Source: Limnohabitans sp. WS1
GTDB taxonomy: Bacteria; Pseudomonadota; Gammaproteobacteria; Burkholderiales; Burkholderiaceae_C
Assembly (NCBI RefSeq): GCF_003063265.1
Contig: NZ_NERU01000010.1
Span: forward strand, 62,001-126,000
Direction: 5' to 3'
Length of the DNA: 64,000 bases
Shown in pieces: positions 34,154-44,771 of the stretch (position 1 is the first letter of the stretch; each line of letters opens with the position of its first letter). Both the position numbers and the translations under genes were made by a program. A model generated the notes under the pieces. The model worked only from the letters and a program-made list of their open reading frames with translations, searched no databases and was not told the origin of the DNA.

Positions 34154-35088
34154 GGTTTGGCTCCTGCCGTCGAATACCCGGACGACTTGGCCTTGGCGTT
34201 GGAGGCCTTGCCCGTCTCAGGGGGGGCTGCTGGCCAGTCCTTGACCGGCAACAACACCAACAAGTGCCGTCCCCGCTCCGTGGCCATGGGCTCAGCATGG
34301 ACTCGGGCAAAAGATGAGTCAACACGGCGGTCGATGCGTGCGATGCGACCCACATGCAAACCCGCCGGATAGACGCCATCAATGCCACTGGTGGTCAGCA
34401 AATCACCCTTTTGCAAGTCTGCGCCAGCCGGCACAAACTTCAGATCCAATGATCCACCCAAGGTGTAAGGGTCGCCATTGGCCACATGGCGGCTTCCTGT
34501 GCGTGCATTCATGACCGGAATGCTTTGATCCCGATCGGTGAGCAAGGTCACCTCGCTGACCAAGGGGTAAACGCGAGTGACTTGACCCACCACACCCGCC
34601 GTATCGATGACGGCTGAGCCATGAACAATACCGGCCAGCTGCCCACGATCCACCACCACTCGACGGGTGTATGGATCCGCCGTGTCGTACAAGACTTGCA
34701 CCGCTTTGGAGGGACCCGCGATCTGAACCCGCAAATCCAGCAGTTGCCGCAAATGAGCGTTTTCCTGACCCAACTGCTCCACCTGCTGCAAACGCTGTGC
34801 CTGCGCAATGGTGCGGCTTTGGTAACTTTGCGCGGCATCTTGTGCCTCTTCAAGGTTGCCGAAATATTGCCCCATGGCGACAAAGGCACGCCCAGGTTGC
34901 AGTGACAACCACTGCAAAGGCGACAAAACCAAGGCCACCCCCGAACGAATGGGTTGTGAAATTTGCAAACGGTGGTCAGCGGCCATCAGCAAGATGGACA
35001 ACAAGCCCAACAGCAACATCTTCGAGGTCGAAGAAAGGCCCTGCCGAAAAATCGGCGGGGCGCTGCGCTCAATCGTATCCAGAGCCAT
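34150..35088 (-). CDS. mreC: rod shape-determining protein MreC
   Basis: A 312-residue protein: short cytoplasmic tail, membrane span (MLLLGLLSILLMAADHR), coiled coil (RTIAQAQRLQQVEQLGQENAHLRQLLDL, about 90-118), then the MreC beta domains with DPYTRRVVVDRGQLAGI, VVGQVTRVYP, and LLTTSGIDGVYPAGLHVGRI. The C-terminal 30 residues are a Lys/Ala/Ser-rich tail. It lies 70 bases after mreB. Confidence 0.95.
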   Translation of the reverse strand: MALDTIERSAPPIFRQGLSSTSKMLLLGLLSILLMAADHRLQISQPIRSGVALVLSPLQWLSLQPGRAFVAMGQYFGNLEEAQDAAQSYQSRTIAQAQRLQQVEQLGQENAHLRQLLDLRVQIAGPSKAVQVLYDTADPYTRRVVVDRGQLAGIVHGSAVIDTAGVVGQVTRVYPLVSEVTLLTDRDQSIPVMNARTGSRHVANGDPYTLGGSLDLKFVPAGADLQKGDLLTTSGIDGVYPAGLHVGRIARIDRRVDSSFARVHAEPMATERGRHLLVLLPVKDWPAAPPETGKASNAKAKSSGYSTAGAKP

Positions 35089-35158
35089 GGTTCAGTTGCA
35101 CCGGATGATGGGGGTCAATCGTCTGCAGGTCCACGCCCGAGCGTTGACCTGCAGTGCT

Positions 35159-36286
<1,128 letters not shown>

Positions 36287-36305
36287 TCAGGTGTCAAGAA
36301 GGTTC

Positions 36306-36334
36306 TTGTCACTGCAGCAAACACAGGATAATAC
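36306..36334 (+). promoter_or_regulatory. sigma-70 promoter of the gat operon
   Basis: TTGTCA (36306-36311), a 17-base spacer and TAATAC (36329-36334) make a good -35/-10 pair. Transcription would start near 36341, about 70 bases before the gatC ATG. Confidence 0.65.
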
Positions 36335-36411
36335 CCGATCCCCTGGTCACTCGTACGCACACAAGCCTTGCGAAACCTGGAAAAACTGACCTTTTACCTC
36401 TCGTTTAAACC

Positions 36412-36711
36412 ATGTCGCTGACCTCACAGGATATTGCCCGCATTGCAAACCTCGCCCGGCTGGAACTCAAGCCGGACGAAAGCGAGCGCATGCTCACTCA
36501 AATCAACGGCTTTTTTGGCATCGTGCAAGCCATGCAGGCGGTGGACACCACCGGCATCACCCCCATGGCCCACCCCGTGGCGGCCATTCAGGACATCACG
36601 CTGCGCCTGCGTCCCGACCTGGCGAGCGAACCCAACCAACGCGATCTGAACCAGCAAAGCGCCCCCGCCGTCGAGCGCGGCCTGTTCCTGGTCCCCAAAG
36701 TCATCGAGTAA
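36412..36711 (+). CDS. gatC: Asp-tRNA(Asn)/Glu-tRNA(Gln) amidotransferase subunit C
   Basis: A 99-residue Gat[19 protein letters not shown] at the N-terminus and the belt segment with [10 protein letters not shown]. It stabilises GatA and GatB in the complex that turns Asp-tRNA(Asn) and Glu-tRNA(Gln) into the amide forms. gatA begins three bases after its stop. Confidence 0.96.
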   Translation: MSLTSQDIARIANLARLELKPDESERMLTQINGFFGIVQAMQAVDTTGITPMAHPVAAIQDITLRLRPDLASEPNQRDLNQQSAPAVERGLFLVPKVIE

Positions 36712-36714
36712 GCC

Positions 36715-38175
36715 ATGAGTGATCTGCACAACCTCAGCGTGAAAGCGCTGGCCACCCTGCTCCAAACCAAAGAAGTCAGCGCCGTCGAAGTCACCACGCG
36801 CTTTTTGGCCCGCATGGGCGGCAACCCGCACAACGCCTTTCTCGACATCGACAGCGAAGTGACGCTGGCCCAGGCCCAAGCTTCGGACGCCAAGCTGGCC
36901 GATGGCACAGCAGGCCCCCTCGAAGGCGTGCCTGTGGCGCACAAAGACGTGTTCGTCACGCAAGACTTTGCGACCACCGCAGGCTCCAAAATCCTGAGCG
37001 GCTACCGCTCGCCCTTTGACGCCACCGTGGTGCAGCGCCTGCGCACGGCGGGCATGGTCACTTTGGGCAAGCTCAACTGCGACGAATTCGCCATGGGCTC
37101 GGCCAACGAAAACTCGGCTTACGGCCCGGTGCAAAACCCCTGGGACACAGCCCGCGTACCCGGCGGCTCGTCCGGCGGCAGCGCCGCCGCTGTGGCCGGT
37201 GGCCTGGCCCCCGCCGCCACCGGGACCGACACGGGCGGCTCGATCCGCCAGCCGGCCAGCTTTTGCGGCATCACCGGCATCAAACCCACCTATGGCCGCG
37301 CCAGCCGCTACGGCATGATCGCTTACGCATCGAGCCTGGACCAGGCCGGCCCCATGGCCCGCAGCGCCGAAGACTGCGCGCTCTTGCTGAGTGCCATGTG
37401 CGGCGCAGATTTGGACCGTGACTCGACTTCGCTGGACATGCCCAGTGAAGACTTTTCGGCATCGCTCAACAGCTCCATTGAAGGCCTGCGCATTGGCATT
37501 CCCAAAGAGTTCTTTGGCGAAGGCTTGGCAACCGACGTGCGTGCCGCCGTGGACGGCGCTTTGCGCGAGTACGAAAAACTCGGTGCCAAGCTGGTGCCGA
37601 TCAGCCTGCCTCGCACCGAGTTGTCGATTCCGGTTTACTACATCATTGCCCCGGCCGAAGCCAGCTCCAACCTCAGCCGCTTTGACGGCGTGAAGTTCGG
37701 CCACCGCGCCAAGGACTACACCGACCTGGTGGACATGTACAAAAAGACCCGCGCCGAAGGCTTTGGCAACGAAGTCAAGCGCCGCATCATGACGGGCGCT
37801 TATGTGCTGAGCCACGGCTACTACGACGCCTACTACCTGCAGGCGCAAAAAATCCGCCGCATGATCGCCGACGACTTCCAGAACGCCTTCAAAGAATGCG
37901 ACGTGATCGCAGGCCCTGTGGCCCCGTCTGTGGCCTGGAAGTTTGGCGAAAACGCCAACGACCCGGTGGCCGACTATTTGGCCGACATCTTCACCCTGCC
38001 AGCCTCGCTGGCCGGACTGCCCGGCATGAGCGTGCCCGCAGGCTTTGGCGCGGGCGGTATGCCCGTAGGCCTGCAGCTGATCGGCAACTACTTCAAAGAA
38101 GCCCAATTGCTGAACGCTGCGCACCGCTTGCAACAAGCCACCGATTTCCACCTGCAAAAGCCTCAGGGGATTTGA
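36715..38175 (+). CDS. gatA: Asp-tRNA(Asn)/Glu-tRNA(Gln) amidotransferase subunit A
   Basis: A 486-residue amidase-signature protein that releases ammonia from glutamine. The catalytic Lys is in [10 protein letters not shown] (about residue 78), and the serine-rich signature is [19 protein letters not shown] followed by [16 protein letters not shown]. Length is standard. Only one base separates its stop from the inserted gene at 38177. Confidence 0.97.
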   Translation: MSDLHNLSVKALATLLQTKEVSAVEVTTRFLARMGGNPHNAFLDIDSEVTLAQAQASDAKLADGTAGPLEGVPVAHKDVFVTQDFATTAGSKILSGYRSPFDATVVQRLRTAGMVTLGKLNCDEFAMGSANENSAYGPVQNPWDTARVPGGSSGGSAAAVAGGLAPAATGTDTGGSIRQPASFCGITGIKPTYGRASRYGMIAYASSLDQAGPMARSAEDCALLLSAMCGADLDRDSTSLDMPSEDFSASLNSSIEGLRIGIPKEFFGEGLATDVRAAVDGALREYEKLGAKLVPISLPRTELSIPVYYIIAPAEASSNLSRFDGVKFGHRAKDYTDLVDMYKKTRAEGFGNEVKRRIMTGAYVLSHGYYDAYYLQAQKIRRMIADDFQNAFKECDVIAGPVAPSVAWKFGENANDPVADYLADIFTLPASLAGLPGMSVPAGFGAGGMPVGLQLIGNYFKEAQLLNAAHRLQQATDFHLQKPQGI

Positions 38176-38176
38176 C

Positions 38177-39394
38177 GTGTACCGCGCATCCGATGAAACG
38201 ATCGCTCACCTCATTGCAGCAGGTGAGTCTTATCGGTGCGAATTCAAAAGTGACTTCTCCAGCAAAGGCGATGGCAAAGAAAAAATATGCCGCACGATCT
38301 GCGCCTTTGCCAACGACTTGAACGGGAATGAAGAGTTCGGCGTCATTGCCTTGGGTGTGAATGACGATGGCTCACCCTCTGGACTCACCATTGACGACGA
38401 GTTGGAGCAGAAGGTTTTATCGATTCGTGGAGAGGGGAAAATCCTGCCTTTCCCCAGCTTTGTCACGGTGCGGCGTCAGCATCTTGGGCAAGCCATTTTG
38501 TGCATCGAAATTCAGCCCAGCATTTCCACACCCGTTAAATTTGACCAACGCATTTGGGTGCGTCCTGGCAACGTCACACACCAAGCCAACGCGGAGGAAG
38601 AGCGCCGCTTGAATGAAAAGCGCCGTAACAAAGACCAGCCTGATGACGCGCAAGTCCTGGAAGGTTTCCACATCCATGACTTGAATCTGGACTACTTCAA
38701 AAATCAATATGTGGTGCAAGCCTTTGCACCAGATGTTTTGCAAGCCAATGGTCGTACGCAAGAAGAGCGTTTGGCCAGCACCAAGATGGCAGGGCAAGGC
38801 CGAGATGGCGTGCTCTACCCCACGGTCTTGGGCATGCTGTGCTTGGGCTTGTCTCCTGCCGATGCCGTGCCCGGTGCCTATGTCCAGTTTGTGCGTTTTG
38901 CCGGTGACGATGAAACCAGTCCCGTTCTGGACCAGCAAGAGATTCACGGCAACGTTGCCGATGTCATCCAAAGCACCGAAGCCAAATTCAACGCCCACAA
39001 CCAGATACCGATTGACTTCACTTCGCAAGACCGTGAACAGCGGTTTTCGCAGTACCCCAAAGTGGCGTTTCAACAGCTGTTTCGCAATGCCGTGATGCAT
39101 CGCAGCTACTTTGGCAGCAATGCGCCCATTCGTGTTTATTGGTTCAATGACCGCATCCGCATCACCAATCCTGGTGGGCCATTTGGCATGGGCCTTGAAG
39201 AGTTTGGACAACCCTATGCTGTGGGCTATCGCAACCCCAATTTGGCTGGCGCATTGAAAGACCTGGGATTTGTACAGCGCTTTGGCGCGGGCATCGGCCT
39301 GGCGCGCAGCGAACTGCTCAGCAATGGCAATCCACCGTTGGAACTGGACCCCAGCGCCAACTACGTCAGCATGACGATGCGGAAACGGGCATGA
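38177..39394 (+). CDS. AlbA_2/Schlafen-type ATP-binding protein (RecG-like C-terminus), inserted in the gat operon
   Basis: A 405-residue protein. The N-terminal AlbA_2 (divergent AAA-4/Schlafen) domain shows ESYRCEFKSDFS, then ICRTICAFANDLNG and VIALGVNDDG. The C-terminal RecG-like half shows QLFRNAVMHRSYFGSN, YWFNDRIRITNPGGPFG and YRNPNLAGALKDLGFVQRFG. Related proteins occur as regulators or as nucleic-acid effectors in phage defence. It starts at a GTG one base past gatA's stop and overlaps the ParA-like gene (ATGA). Its sequence is less GC-rich than gatA and gatB, which suggests acquisition by transfer. Confidence 0.8.
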   Translation: MYRASDETIAHLIAAGESYRCEFKSDFSSKGDGKEKICRTICAFANDLNGNEEFGVIALGVNDDGSPSGLTIDDELEQKVLSIRGEGKILPFPSFVTVRRQHLGQAILCIEIQPSISTPVKFDQRIWVRPGNVTHQANAEEERRLNEKRRNKDQPDDAQVLEGFHIHDLNLDYFKNQYVVQAFAPDVLQANGRTQEERLASTKMAGQGRDGVLYPTVLGMLCLGLSPADAVPGAYVQFVRFAGDDETSPVLDQQEIHGNVADVIQSTEAKFNAHNQIPIDFTSQDREQRFSQYPKVAFQQLFRNAVMHRSYFGSNAPIRVYWFNDRIRITNPGGPFGMGLEEFGQPYAVGYRNPNLAGALKDLGFVQRFGAGIGLARSELLSNGNPPLELDPSANYVSMTMRKRA

Positions 39395-40395
39395 CGAGAC
39401 CCGTTTTCACTTTTTTCAACGTCAACGAGGGTGCCGGAAAGACCCGTTTGATCTACCACATCGCCCACATGTTCGCGATCATGGGGGTGCACGTCCTGGC
39501 TGTGGATTGCGATCCGCAAGCCAAGCTCAGCGCTTCTTTCTTGCGTGATGAAGCATTACAAGCGCTTTGGGACGATGCATCGTGCGCGCAAACCATTTAC
39601 CGCGCTGTGCAACCCTTGACTGGAAACGGCGATTACGTGACGCCAAAGCTTCAAGAAATCACGCCCAAGTTGCATTTGATTGCGGGCGACTTGGGTCTGT
39701 CTTCTTTTGAAGATCAATTGTCCGAGCAATGGAGCAATGCCAATTCGGACAACTCAGACACCTATGGCCAGTCTTTTGATATCTTGACGGCGTTTTGGCG
39801 CTGCGCACAAGAAGCGGCGTCCCAATGCGAAGCAGACATCATCATTTTTGACATTGGCCCGAACTTGGGTGCCATCAATCGCTCAGTTTTACTGGGCACC
39901 GACCACGTCATTGTTCCGCTGGGCGCAGATTTGTTTTCTTTGAGGGGCTTGCAAAACATAGGCCCGGCATTGCGCGTCTGGCGCAAATCGTGGGAGACCC
40001 GAAGCGCCAAGCCCTTCAACGACTACACATTGCCCAAGGGTGATATGCACGTCTTAGGCTACGTTGCCATGCAACACCAAGTACGTTTGTCTCGACCCGT
40101 ACAAGCTTACAAACAATGGGTGGATCAGATTCCGAGCGACTACCGCAAATACATCGAAGAAACAACAACTGACAACACTCCAAAAATTGAAGACGACCCG
40201 TTTGCTCTGGCACTGCTGCGCCACTACAAAAGCATCGTACCCATCGGCCAAGAGGCCCGCAAACCCATTTTTTCTTTGAAAAGCGCAGACGGTATCAGTG
40301 GTTCACAAATGGCCACTGTTCGCGCCGCATACGACGACTTTCAAAACCTCGCCACAAAAATTCTGCTTCAAGCCAATCTCGCCCATCTTTTATGA
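39391..40395 (+). CDS. ParA-like ATPase with divergent Walker A, inserted in the gat operon
   Basis: A 334-residue protein of the ParA/AAA_31 type: [19 protein letters not shown] (Walker A), [37 protein letters not shown] (Walker B) and [19 protein letters not shown]. The signature lysine of the ParA deviant motif (KGGxGKT) is replaced by Asn, while the second lysine is kept. There is no ParB nearby, so plasmid-style partition is unlikely; it probably works with the AlbA_2 protein. The start overlaps the upstream stop and the stop overlaps the gatB start, both as ATGA. Confidence 0.82.
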   Translation: MTRPVFTFFNVNEGAGKTRLIYHIAHMFAIMGVHVLAVDCDPQAKLSASFLRDEALQALWDDASCAQTIYRAVQPLTGNGDYVTPKLQEITPKLHLIAGDLGLSSFEDQLSEQWSNANSDNSDTYGQSFDILTAFWRCAQEAASQCEADIIIFDIGPNLGAINRSVLLGTDHVIVPLGADLFSLRGLQNIGPALRVWRKSWETRSAKPFNDYTLPKGDMHVLGYVAMQHQVRLSRPVQAYKQWVDQIPSDYRKYIEETTTDNTPKIEDDPFALALLRHYKSIVPIGQEARKPIFSLKSADGISGSQMATVRAAYDDFQNLATKILLQANLAHLL

Positions 40396-41849
40396 CTGCA
40401 CCCAAACTCGTCCAAGGCTACGAAGTCGTCATCGGCTTCGAAACACACGCCCAACTCTCGACCAAGAGCAAGATTTTCAGCCGCGCTTCGGTGGCCTTTG
40501 GCGCCGAGCCCAACACGCAAGCCTGCGCGGTGGACATGGCACTGCCCGGCACGCTGCCCGTGATGAACATCGGCGCTGTGGAACGCGCCATCGAGTTCGG
40601 TTTGGCCATCAATGCGCACATCGCCGAGCGCAGCATCTTTGCCCGCAAAAACTACTTCTACCCCGACCTGCCCAAGGGCTACCAGATCAGCCAGTTTGAG
40701 ATCCCTGTCGTGCAAGGCGGCGAAGTGTCTTTCTTTTTAGAAGTGGGCAAAGAGACCGTGCGCAAAACCGTGCGCCTGGAACGTGCCCACCTCGAAGAAG
40801 ACGCAGGCAAATCGCTGCACGAAGACTTCATTGGGCAAAGCGGCATTGACCTGAACCGCGCCGGCACGCCCCTGCTGGAAATCGTGACCCAGCCCGACAT
40901 ACGCAGCAGCGAAGAAGCCGTGGCATACGCCAAAGAGCTGCACAAGATCGTGACCTGGATCGGCATCTGCGACGGCAACATGCAAGAAGGCTCTTTCCGG
41001 TGTGATGCCAACGTGTCGGTGCGCAAACCTGGTGGCCCTCTGGGCACCCGCCGCGAGATCAAGAACCTGAACAGCTTCAAGTTCATGCAGCAAGCCATCG
41101 ACTACGAAGTGCGCTGGCAAATCGACCAAATCGAAGACGGCCACACCATCCAGCAAGCCACCGTGCTGTTCGACCCCGACACGGGCGAGACCCGCGCCAT
41201 GCGCACCAAGGAAGACGCCGCCGACTACCGCTACTTCCCGGACCCGGACCTGCCACCACTGGTGATCGGCCGCGACTGGGTGGAGCGCGTCAAAGGTGAA
41301 ATGGCCGAGCTGCCCCGCGTGATGGCCGAACGATTTGTGCGCGACTACACGCTGCCCGAATACGACGCCACACAACTGACGCAAAGCAAAGCGGTTGCCT
41401 CCTACTTTGAAGCCACGGCCAAAGCCTGCGGCCAAGCCAAACTGGCCAGCAACTGGATCATGGGCGAAGTCTCACGCCGCCTGAACGCCAGCGAAATGGC
41501 GATTGAGCAAGCGCCCGTGAGCGCCGCTCAACTGGCCGCGCTGATCGTCCGCATCAGCGACAACACCATCAGCAACAACGCCGCGCGTCAGGTGTTTGAA
41601 GGCCTGTGGAACGGCGAGGGCGAAGTCGACGCCATCATCGAAACCAAAGGCCTCAAGCAGATGAACGACACCGGCGAGCTGGAAAAAATCATCGACGAGG
41701 TGCTGGCCGCCAACCCCAAGAACGTGGAAGAGTTCAAGGCCGGTAACGCCAAGGCCCTGAACGGCTTGGTGGGTCCGATCATGAAAGCCAGCAAAGGCAA
41801 GGCCAATCCGGGGCAGGTGAATGCGCTGTTGATGAAGAAGCTTGGGTGA
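40392..41849 (+). CDS. gatB: Asp-tRNA(Asn)/Glu-tRNA(Gln) amidotransferase subunit B
   Basis: A 485-residue Gat[20 protein letters not shown] at the N-terminus, the cradle with [16 protein letters not shown] and [26 protein letters not shown], and the C-terminal helical plus YqeY-like tRNA-binding domain ([16 protein letters not shown] to the end). It phosphorylates the misacylated tRNA and receives ammonia from GatA. The last 333 bases and the 27 after the stop are repeated exactly downstream. Confidence 0.97.
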   Translation: MTAPKLVQGYEVVIGFETHAQLSTKSKIFSRASVAFGAEPNTQACAVDMALPGTLPVMNIGAVERAIEFGLAINAHIAERSIFARKNYFYPDLPKGYQISQFEIPVVQGGEVSFFLEVGKETVRKTVRLERAHLEEDAGKSLHEDFIGQSGIDLNRAGTPLLEIVTQPDIRSSEEAVAYAKELHKIVTWIGICDGNMQEGSFRCDANVSVRKPGGPLGTRREIKNLNSFKFMQQAIDYEVRWQIDQIEDGHTIQQATVLFDPDTGETRAMRTKEDAADYRYFPDPDLPPLVIGRDWVERVKGEMAELPRVMAERFVRDYTLPEYDATQLTQSKAVASYFEATAKACGQAKLASNWIMGEVSRRLNASEMAIEQAPVSAAQLAALIVRISDNTISNNAARQVFEGLWNGEGEVDAIIETKGLKQMNDTGELEKIIDEVLAANPKNVEEFKAGNAKALNGLVGPIMKASKGKANPGQVNALLMKKLG

Positions 41850-42236
41850 TCGTTTGAAGTTTGAGTTGCCGATTTAGTGAGCGCCGCTCAACTGGCCGCG
41901 CTGATCGTCCGCATCAGCGACAACACCATCAGCAACAACGCCGCGCGTCAGGTGTTTGAAGGCCTGTGGAACGGCGAGGGCGAAGTCGACGCCATCATCG
42001 AAACCAAAGGCCTCAAGCAGATGAACGACACCGGCGAGCTGGAAAAAATCATCGACGAGGTGCTGGCCGCCAACCCCAAGAACGTGGAAGAGTTCAAGGC
42101 CGGTAACGCCAAGGCCCTGAACGGCTTGGTGGGTCCGATCATGAAAGCCAGCAAAGGCAAGGCCAATCCGGGGCAGGTGAATGCGCTGTTGATGAAGAAG
42201 CTTGGGTGATCGTTTGAAGTTTGAGTTGCCGATTTA
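41517..42236 (+). repeat. exact 360-bp tandem duplication of the gatB 3' end
   Basis: Positions 41517-41876 and 41877-42236 are identical by line-by-line comparison. The unit begins with GTGAGCGCCGCTCAACTGG, covers the C-terminal 110 codons and stop of gatB plus 27 downstream bases, and ends in GCCGATTTA. The first sequence difference is at 42237. Perfect identity points to a very recent event or an assembly error. Confidence 0.97.
41877..42209 (+). pseudogene. duplicated C-terminal fragment of gatB
   Basis: This frame encodes 110 residues identical to the end of GatB (the YqeY-like tRNA-binding domain). It could only start at the GTG created at the junction, with a stop codon 13 bases before it and no ribosome-binding site, so it is probably not translated. 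Confidence 0.85.
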
Positions 42237-42338
42237 ATCGATAGAGCAAAGAGAATCAATACAGATGGATTCGGGTCGAGAGTGACACACCTATGAGCCT
42301 AATATTTTCGGGAATGCACGGAATTTTTCTGGCTGGAA

Positions 42339-42773
42339 TTGAAACTGACTGACACCGAAATGCAAGCACATTCGAAATCTGAAATAGCGGTAGTTGCATT
42401 GCTTAGGGCGACACAGTGCTATCAGAATGCTGATTGGATTGCCGCCACCATATTGGCGGGTGCCGCACAGCAAGTCTTGCGGGATTTGTGTGAGGCGCGC
42501 GGCATAGGCACGACCATCGAGATGGTTAGTGCATCACTTGGACATCAAACAAGGGATGTGCATAGGATTGTTGTTACTTCGTATAACGGCATGAAACACG
42601 CCGACAGAGAACCAACTTGTGATGTATTAGTTTCTCCGGCTGAGCCACAGGCGTTGATTGTTATGGCTGCAGCGGATTTGGCTAGGCTTAACATTCCATA
42701 CTCATCTGCAATTGATGAAATTCTGAATTTTGTGATGTCATTCAACAAGGAGAAGTTGCTGTGCGAAAACTAA
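42339..42773 (+). CDS. hypothetical protein, accessory region
   Basis: A protein of 138-145 residues depending on start (TTG 42339 or ATG 42360); neither has a good ribosome site. An early segment, KSEIAVVALLRATQCYQNADWIAATILAGAAQQVLRDL, is helical and resembles a group of short accessory hypotheticals with an AGAAEEIL motif; HADREP follows. The composition is clearly less GC-rich than the neighbours. The next gene starts within it by 13 bases. Function unknown. Confidence 0.65.
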   Translation: MKLTDTEMQAHSKSEIAVVALLRATQCYQNADWIAATILAGAAQQVLRDLCEARGIGTTIEMVSASLGHQTRDVHRIVVTSYNGMKHADREPTCDVLVSPAEPQALIVMAAADLARLNIPYSSAIDEILNFVMSFNKEKLLCEN

Positions 42774-43228
42774 CAGCCGTACTGCGAAGCAGAAATCTAT
42801 ATGCCGAGGTTACTTCATCAGCTATAGCGACTTGGCGTTGTCATTGTTTTGGCCGTACGAAGAATGATTCAAAAATATGGATTGACACAGAGGCAATTGA
42901 CATGAGCAACTCACATGTAACCGTCACGTTTGAAGATAGGGAGAAGGTACTTTCGGCTCCAGACACTCCCCAATGGAAAATAGACAATCCATGTGGTGCC
43001 ATTTGGGTTGATTATTCAAAGAACGCTGATGTGCAAAATCAGATTCAGATAACCGTAAATTTACCTGGTGACGTGTATCAAAAAGTTAGAGAAACTGACT
43101 TGCGCCAAGACGACATCATTGTCGCTGTGAGCTTCGATAATTTAACGCCACGTGGTGAGGGTAGTGCAAATGCATTTTTATCAACTGCACTTGTGCACTT
43201 CTGTACTCGGTTGGTTAATGAAGATTAA
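42761..43228 (+). CDS. hypothetical protein, accessory region
   Basis: A 155-residue soluble protein, starting at a GTG with AAGGAG eight bases upstream, inside the previous frame. Segments are WRCHCFGRTKNDSKIWIDTE, VTVTFEDREKVLSAPDTPQW and IQITVNLPGDVYQKVRETDL. No family is recognised. The AT-rich codon use matches its upstream partner, so the two form an acquired pair; the stop overlaps the end of the convergent fic gene by four bases. Confidence 0.65.
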   Translation: MRKLTAVLRSRNLYAEVTSSAIATWRCHCFGRTKNDSKIWIDTEAIDMSNSHVTVTFEDREKVLSAPDTPQWKIDNPCGAIWVDYSKNADVQNQIQITVNLPGDVYQKVRETDLRQDDIIVAVSFDNLTPRGEGSANAFLSTALVHFCTRLVNED

Positions 43229-44346
43229 TTTGGTGCGAACCTATACTGCGTCCCCCTACCCACCCCGGTCTGCACCAACACCCCCATCTCGCACAAAGCC
43301 GTGAGTTCACGATAAGCCGTTGCGCGTGACACGCGGCACAGGTTCACGTATTTCTCGGTGCTGATGCCGTTGGCAAATCCTTCAGGCCCCACGTCATAGA
43401 GTTTGTTGATCGCCTTGGTTTGTGTGGACGTGAGCTGCGGGTGTTGCTCGCGCAGTTCTGACCAGAAGCGGGTTTTGCGCATGGCCGCTTGCATGTGGTC
43501 CCAGGTGGCATCGGCGGCTTTGTGCACACAGCCCACGAACCACTGCACCCAAGGCGTCACGTCCATGTTGGCCTGTTCGGTGGCCACTTGCAGTTGGGCG
43601 TAGTAGCCCGCCCGGTCCAGCCACATTTGCTGCGACAGGCTCCACAAACGCTTGTCGGTTTTCAGGTCTTGCGCCAGGGCCATTTCAATTAGCGCACGAC
43701 CCACGCGGCCGTTGCCGTCTTCGAAGGGGTGAATGGCTTCGATCCACAGGTGTGCCAGCGCTGCACGCACCAGACCATCGGTTTGGCCCAGGCTGCTGTT
43801 GAACCAGTCGATCAGCCGCGTCATCTGCGCATGCACATCGGCCGAATCGGGTGCCTGGTAATGCACGATGTCGGGCTTGCCCATGCGGGGCGTCACGATC
43901 TGCATGTGTTCGGCATGGTCGCGGTAAGCGCCCGTGCGTATTTTCTGGATGCCGCTGCGTCCGGTCGGGAACAAGGCCGCTTGCCAGCCGTACAGAGTGT
44001 CGTGGCTCAAGGGCTGCTGGCTTTGTTCGATGGCCGCTTGCAGCACGTCGAGCGTGGCTTCGGTCCTTGCATCACGATCTAGCGCTTTGGCGTCAGCCAT
44101 GCCCAAGCGCCGCGCGGCTGAGGCCCGCACCGAATTGACTTGCAGAATCTCACCTTCGATCTGCGCCGTGGCGATCGCTTCGTCGGCCCAGCCTTGCAGT
44201 TCCAATGCGCCCAAGTCCATCAGTTGCAGATGGCTGGCGAGTCCCATTGACCGCCCTTGTGCATAGCGTGCAGCGGCCAACGCCGGTTGGAGCGCGGCCA
44301 GATCGACCTGAAATTCAGGCCAGCAAGGGGATTGCCAGAGGTACAT
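43225..44346 (-). CDS. Fic family protein (AMP-transferase fold) with C-terminal winged helix
   Basis: A 373-residue Fic protein: DUF4172-type N-terminus, inhibitory helix motif TxxxEG at 60-65 (Glu64 blocks ATP until relieved), the Fic core with HPFEDGNGRVGR at 206-217 (catalytic His206), and a C-terminal winged helix with VSRATAYRELTALCEMGVL. The flap precedes the core (YRDHAEHMQIV). With its own inhibitory motif it needs no separate antitoxin. The winged helix and the palindromic operator just upstream suggest it represses its own gene. Confidence 0.9.
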   Translation of the reverse strand: MYLWQSPCWPEFQVDLAALQPALAAARYAQGRSMGLASHLQLMDLGALELQGWADEAIATAQIEGEILQVNSVRASAARRLGMADAKALDRDARTEATLDVLQAAIEQSQQPLSHDTLYGWQAALFPTGRSGIQKIRTGAYRDHAEHMQIVTPRMGKPDIVHYQAPDSADVHAQMTRLIDWFNSSLGQTDGLVRAALAHLWIEAIHPFEDGNGRVGRALIEMALAQDLKTDKRLWSLSQQMWLDRAGYYAQLQVATEQANMDVTPWVQWFVGCVHKAADATWDHMQAAMRKTRFWSELREQHPQLTSTQTKAINKLYDVGPEGFANGISTEKYVNLCRVSRATAYRELTALCEMGVLVQTGVGRGTQYRFAPN

Positions 44347-44364
44347 GATGCGTATTTTAGAAAT

Positions 44365-44407
44365 TTGCGCTTCAAACATGAAGCGTAAATGGCTTTTTTA
44401 CGCTTCA
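44365..44407. promoter_or_regulatory. palindromic operator of the fic gene (three half-sites)
   Basis: TTGCGCTTCA (44365-44374) and TGAAGCGTAA (44379-44388) form an inverted repeat with one mismatch. A third half, TTACGCTTCA, lies at 44398-44407. The group sits 19-60 bases upstream of the fic ATG, a good position for autorepression. Confidence 0.6.
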
Positions 44408-44445
44408 CGCTAGTGAACGGCATCCAGCACAGCAAGCCCTGAGCA

Positions 44446-44473
44446 TTGACAAGCCAGGCAATTGTCGTAACAT
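44446..44473 (+). promoter_or_regulatory. sigma-70 promoter of the Phd/PIN toxin-antitoxin pair
   Basis: TTGACA (44446-44451), 16 bases and TAACAT (44468-44473) precede the antitoxin ATG at 44502 by about 28 bases. Confidence 0.6.
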
Positions 44474-44501
44474 ACAAACATTTAGTCATTTGGAGTCGAA
44501 G

Positions 44502-44762
44502 ATGAGCATTCACACGTTTTCAAGCCGCGACTTCACACGAGACGTGTCAGCCGCCAAACGCGCTGCCGTGGATGGACCTGTGTTCATCACCGACCGGGGT
44601 CGCCCCGCGTTTGCACTGCTCAAAATCGACGATTACTACCGCATGGCCGGAAAGGCCACCCCGTCTTTGCTGGAGGTGATGGACGGCATACCGGGCGGTG
44701 AAGGCATCGAGTTTGATCCGCCCAAGCTGAGCATTCAAATTCAAGCCGCGAACTTGGATTGA
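44502..44762 (+). CDS. Phd/YefM-family antitoxin
   Basis: An 86-residue protein: SSRDFTRDVSAAKRAAVDGPVFITDRGRPAFALLKIDDYYRM is the Phd/YefM fold, cut here by the usual DNA-binding and dimer elements. The C-terminal tail (EFDPPKLSIQIQAANLD) would bind the toxin. GGAG with a six-base spacer favours the ATG at 44502 over a TTG at 44490. It lies nine bases before the PIN toxin gene and should repress the pair. Confidence 0.88.
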   Translation: MSIHTFSSRDFTRDVSAAKRAAVDGPVFITDRGRPAFALLKIDDYYRMAGKATPSLLEVMDGIPGGEGIEFDPPKLSIQIQAANLD

Positions 44763-44771
44763 AAGCGATCC

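Noticed and set aside
36424..38157. 577-codon open frame on the minus strand opposite gatA
   Set aside because: It is the high-GC antisense shadow of gatC and gatA, low in complexity and rich in His/Gly/Val, with no domain.
41877..42209. Free-standing GatB C-terminal domain as a new functional gene
   Set aside because: It is an exact copy of the gatB end without ribosome-binding site or promoter, best explained by tandem duplication.
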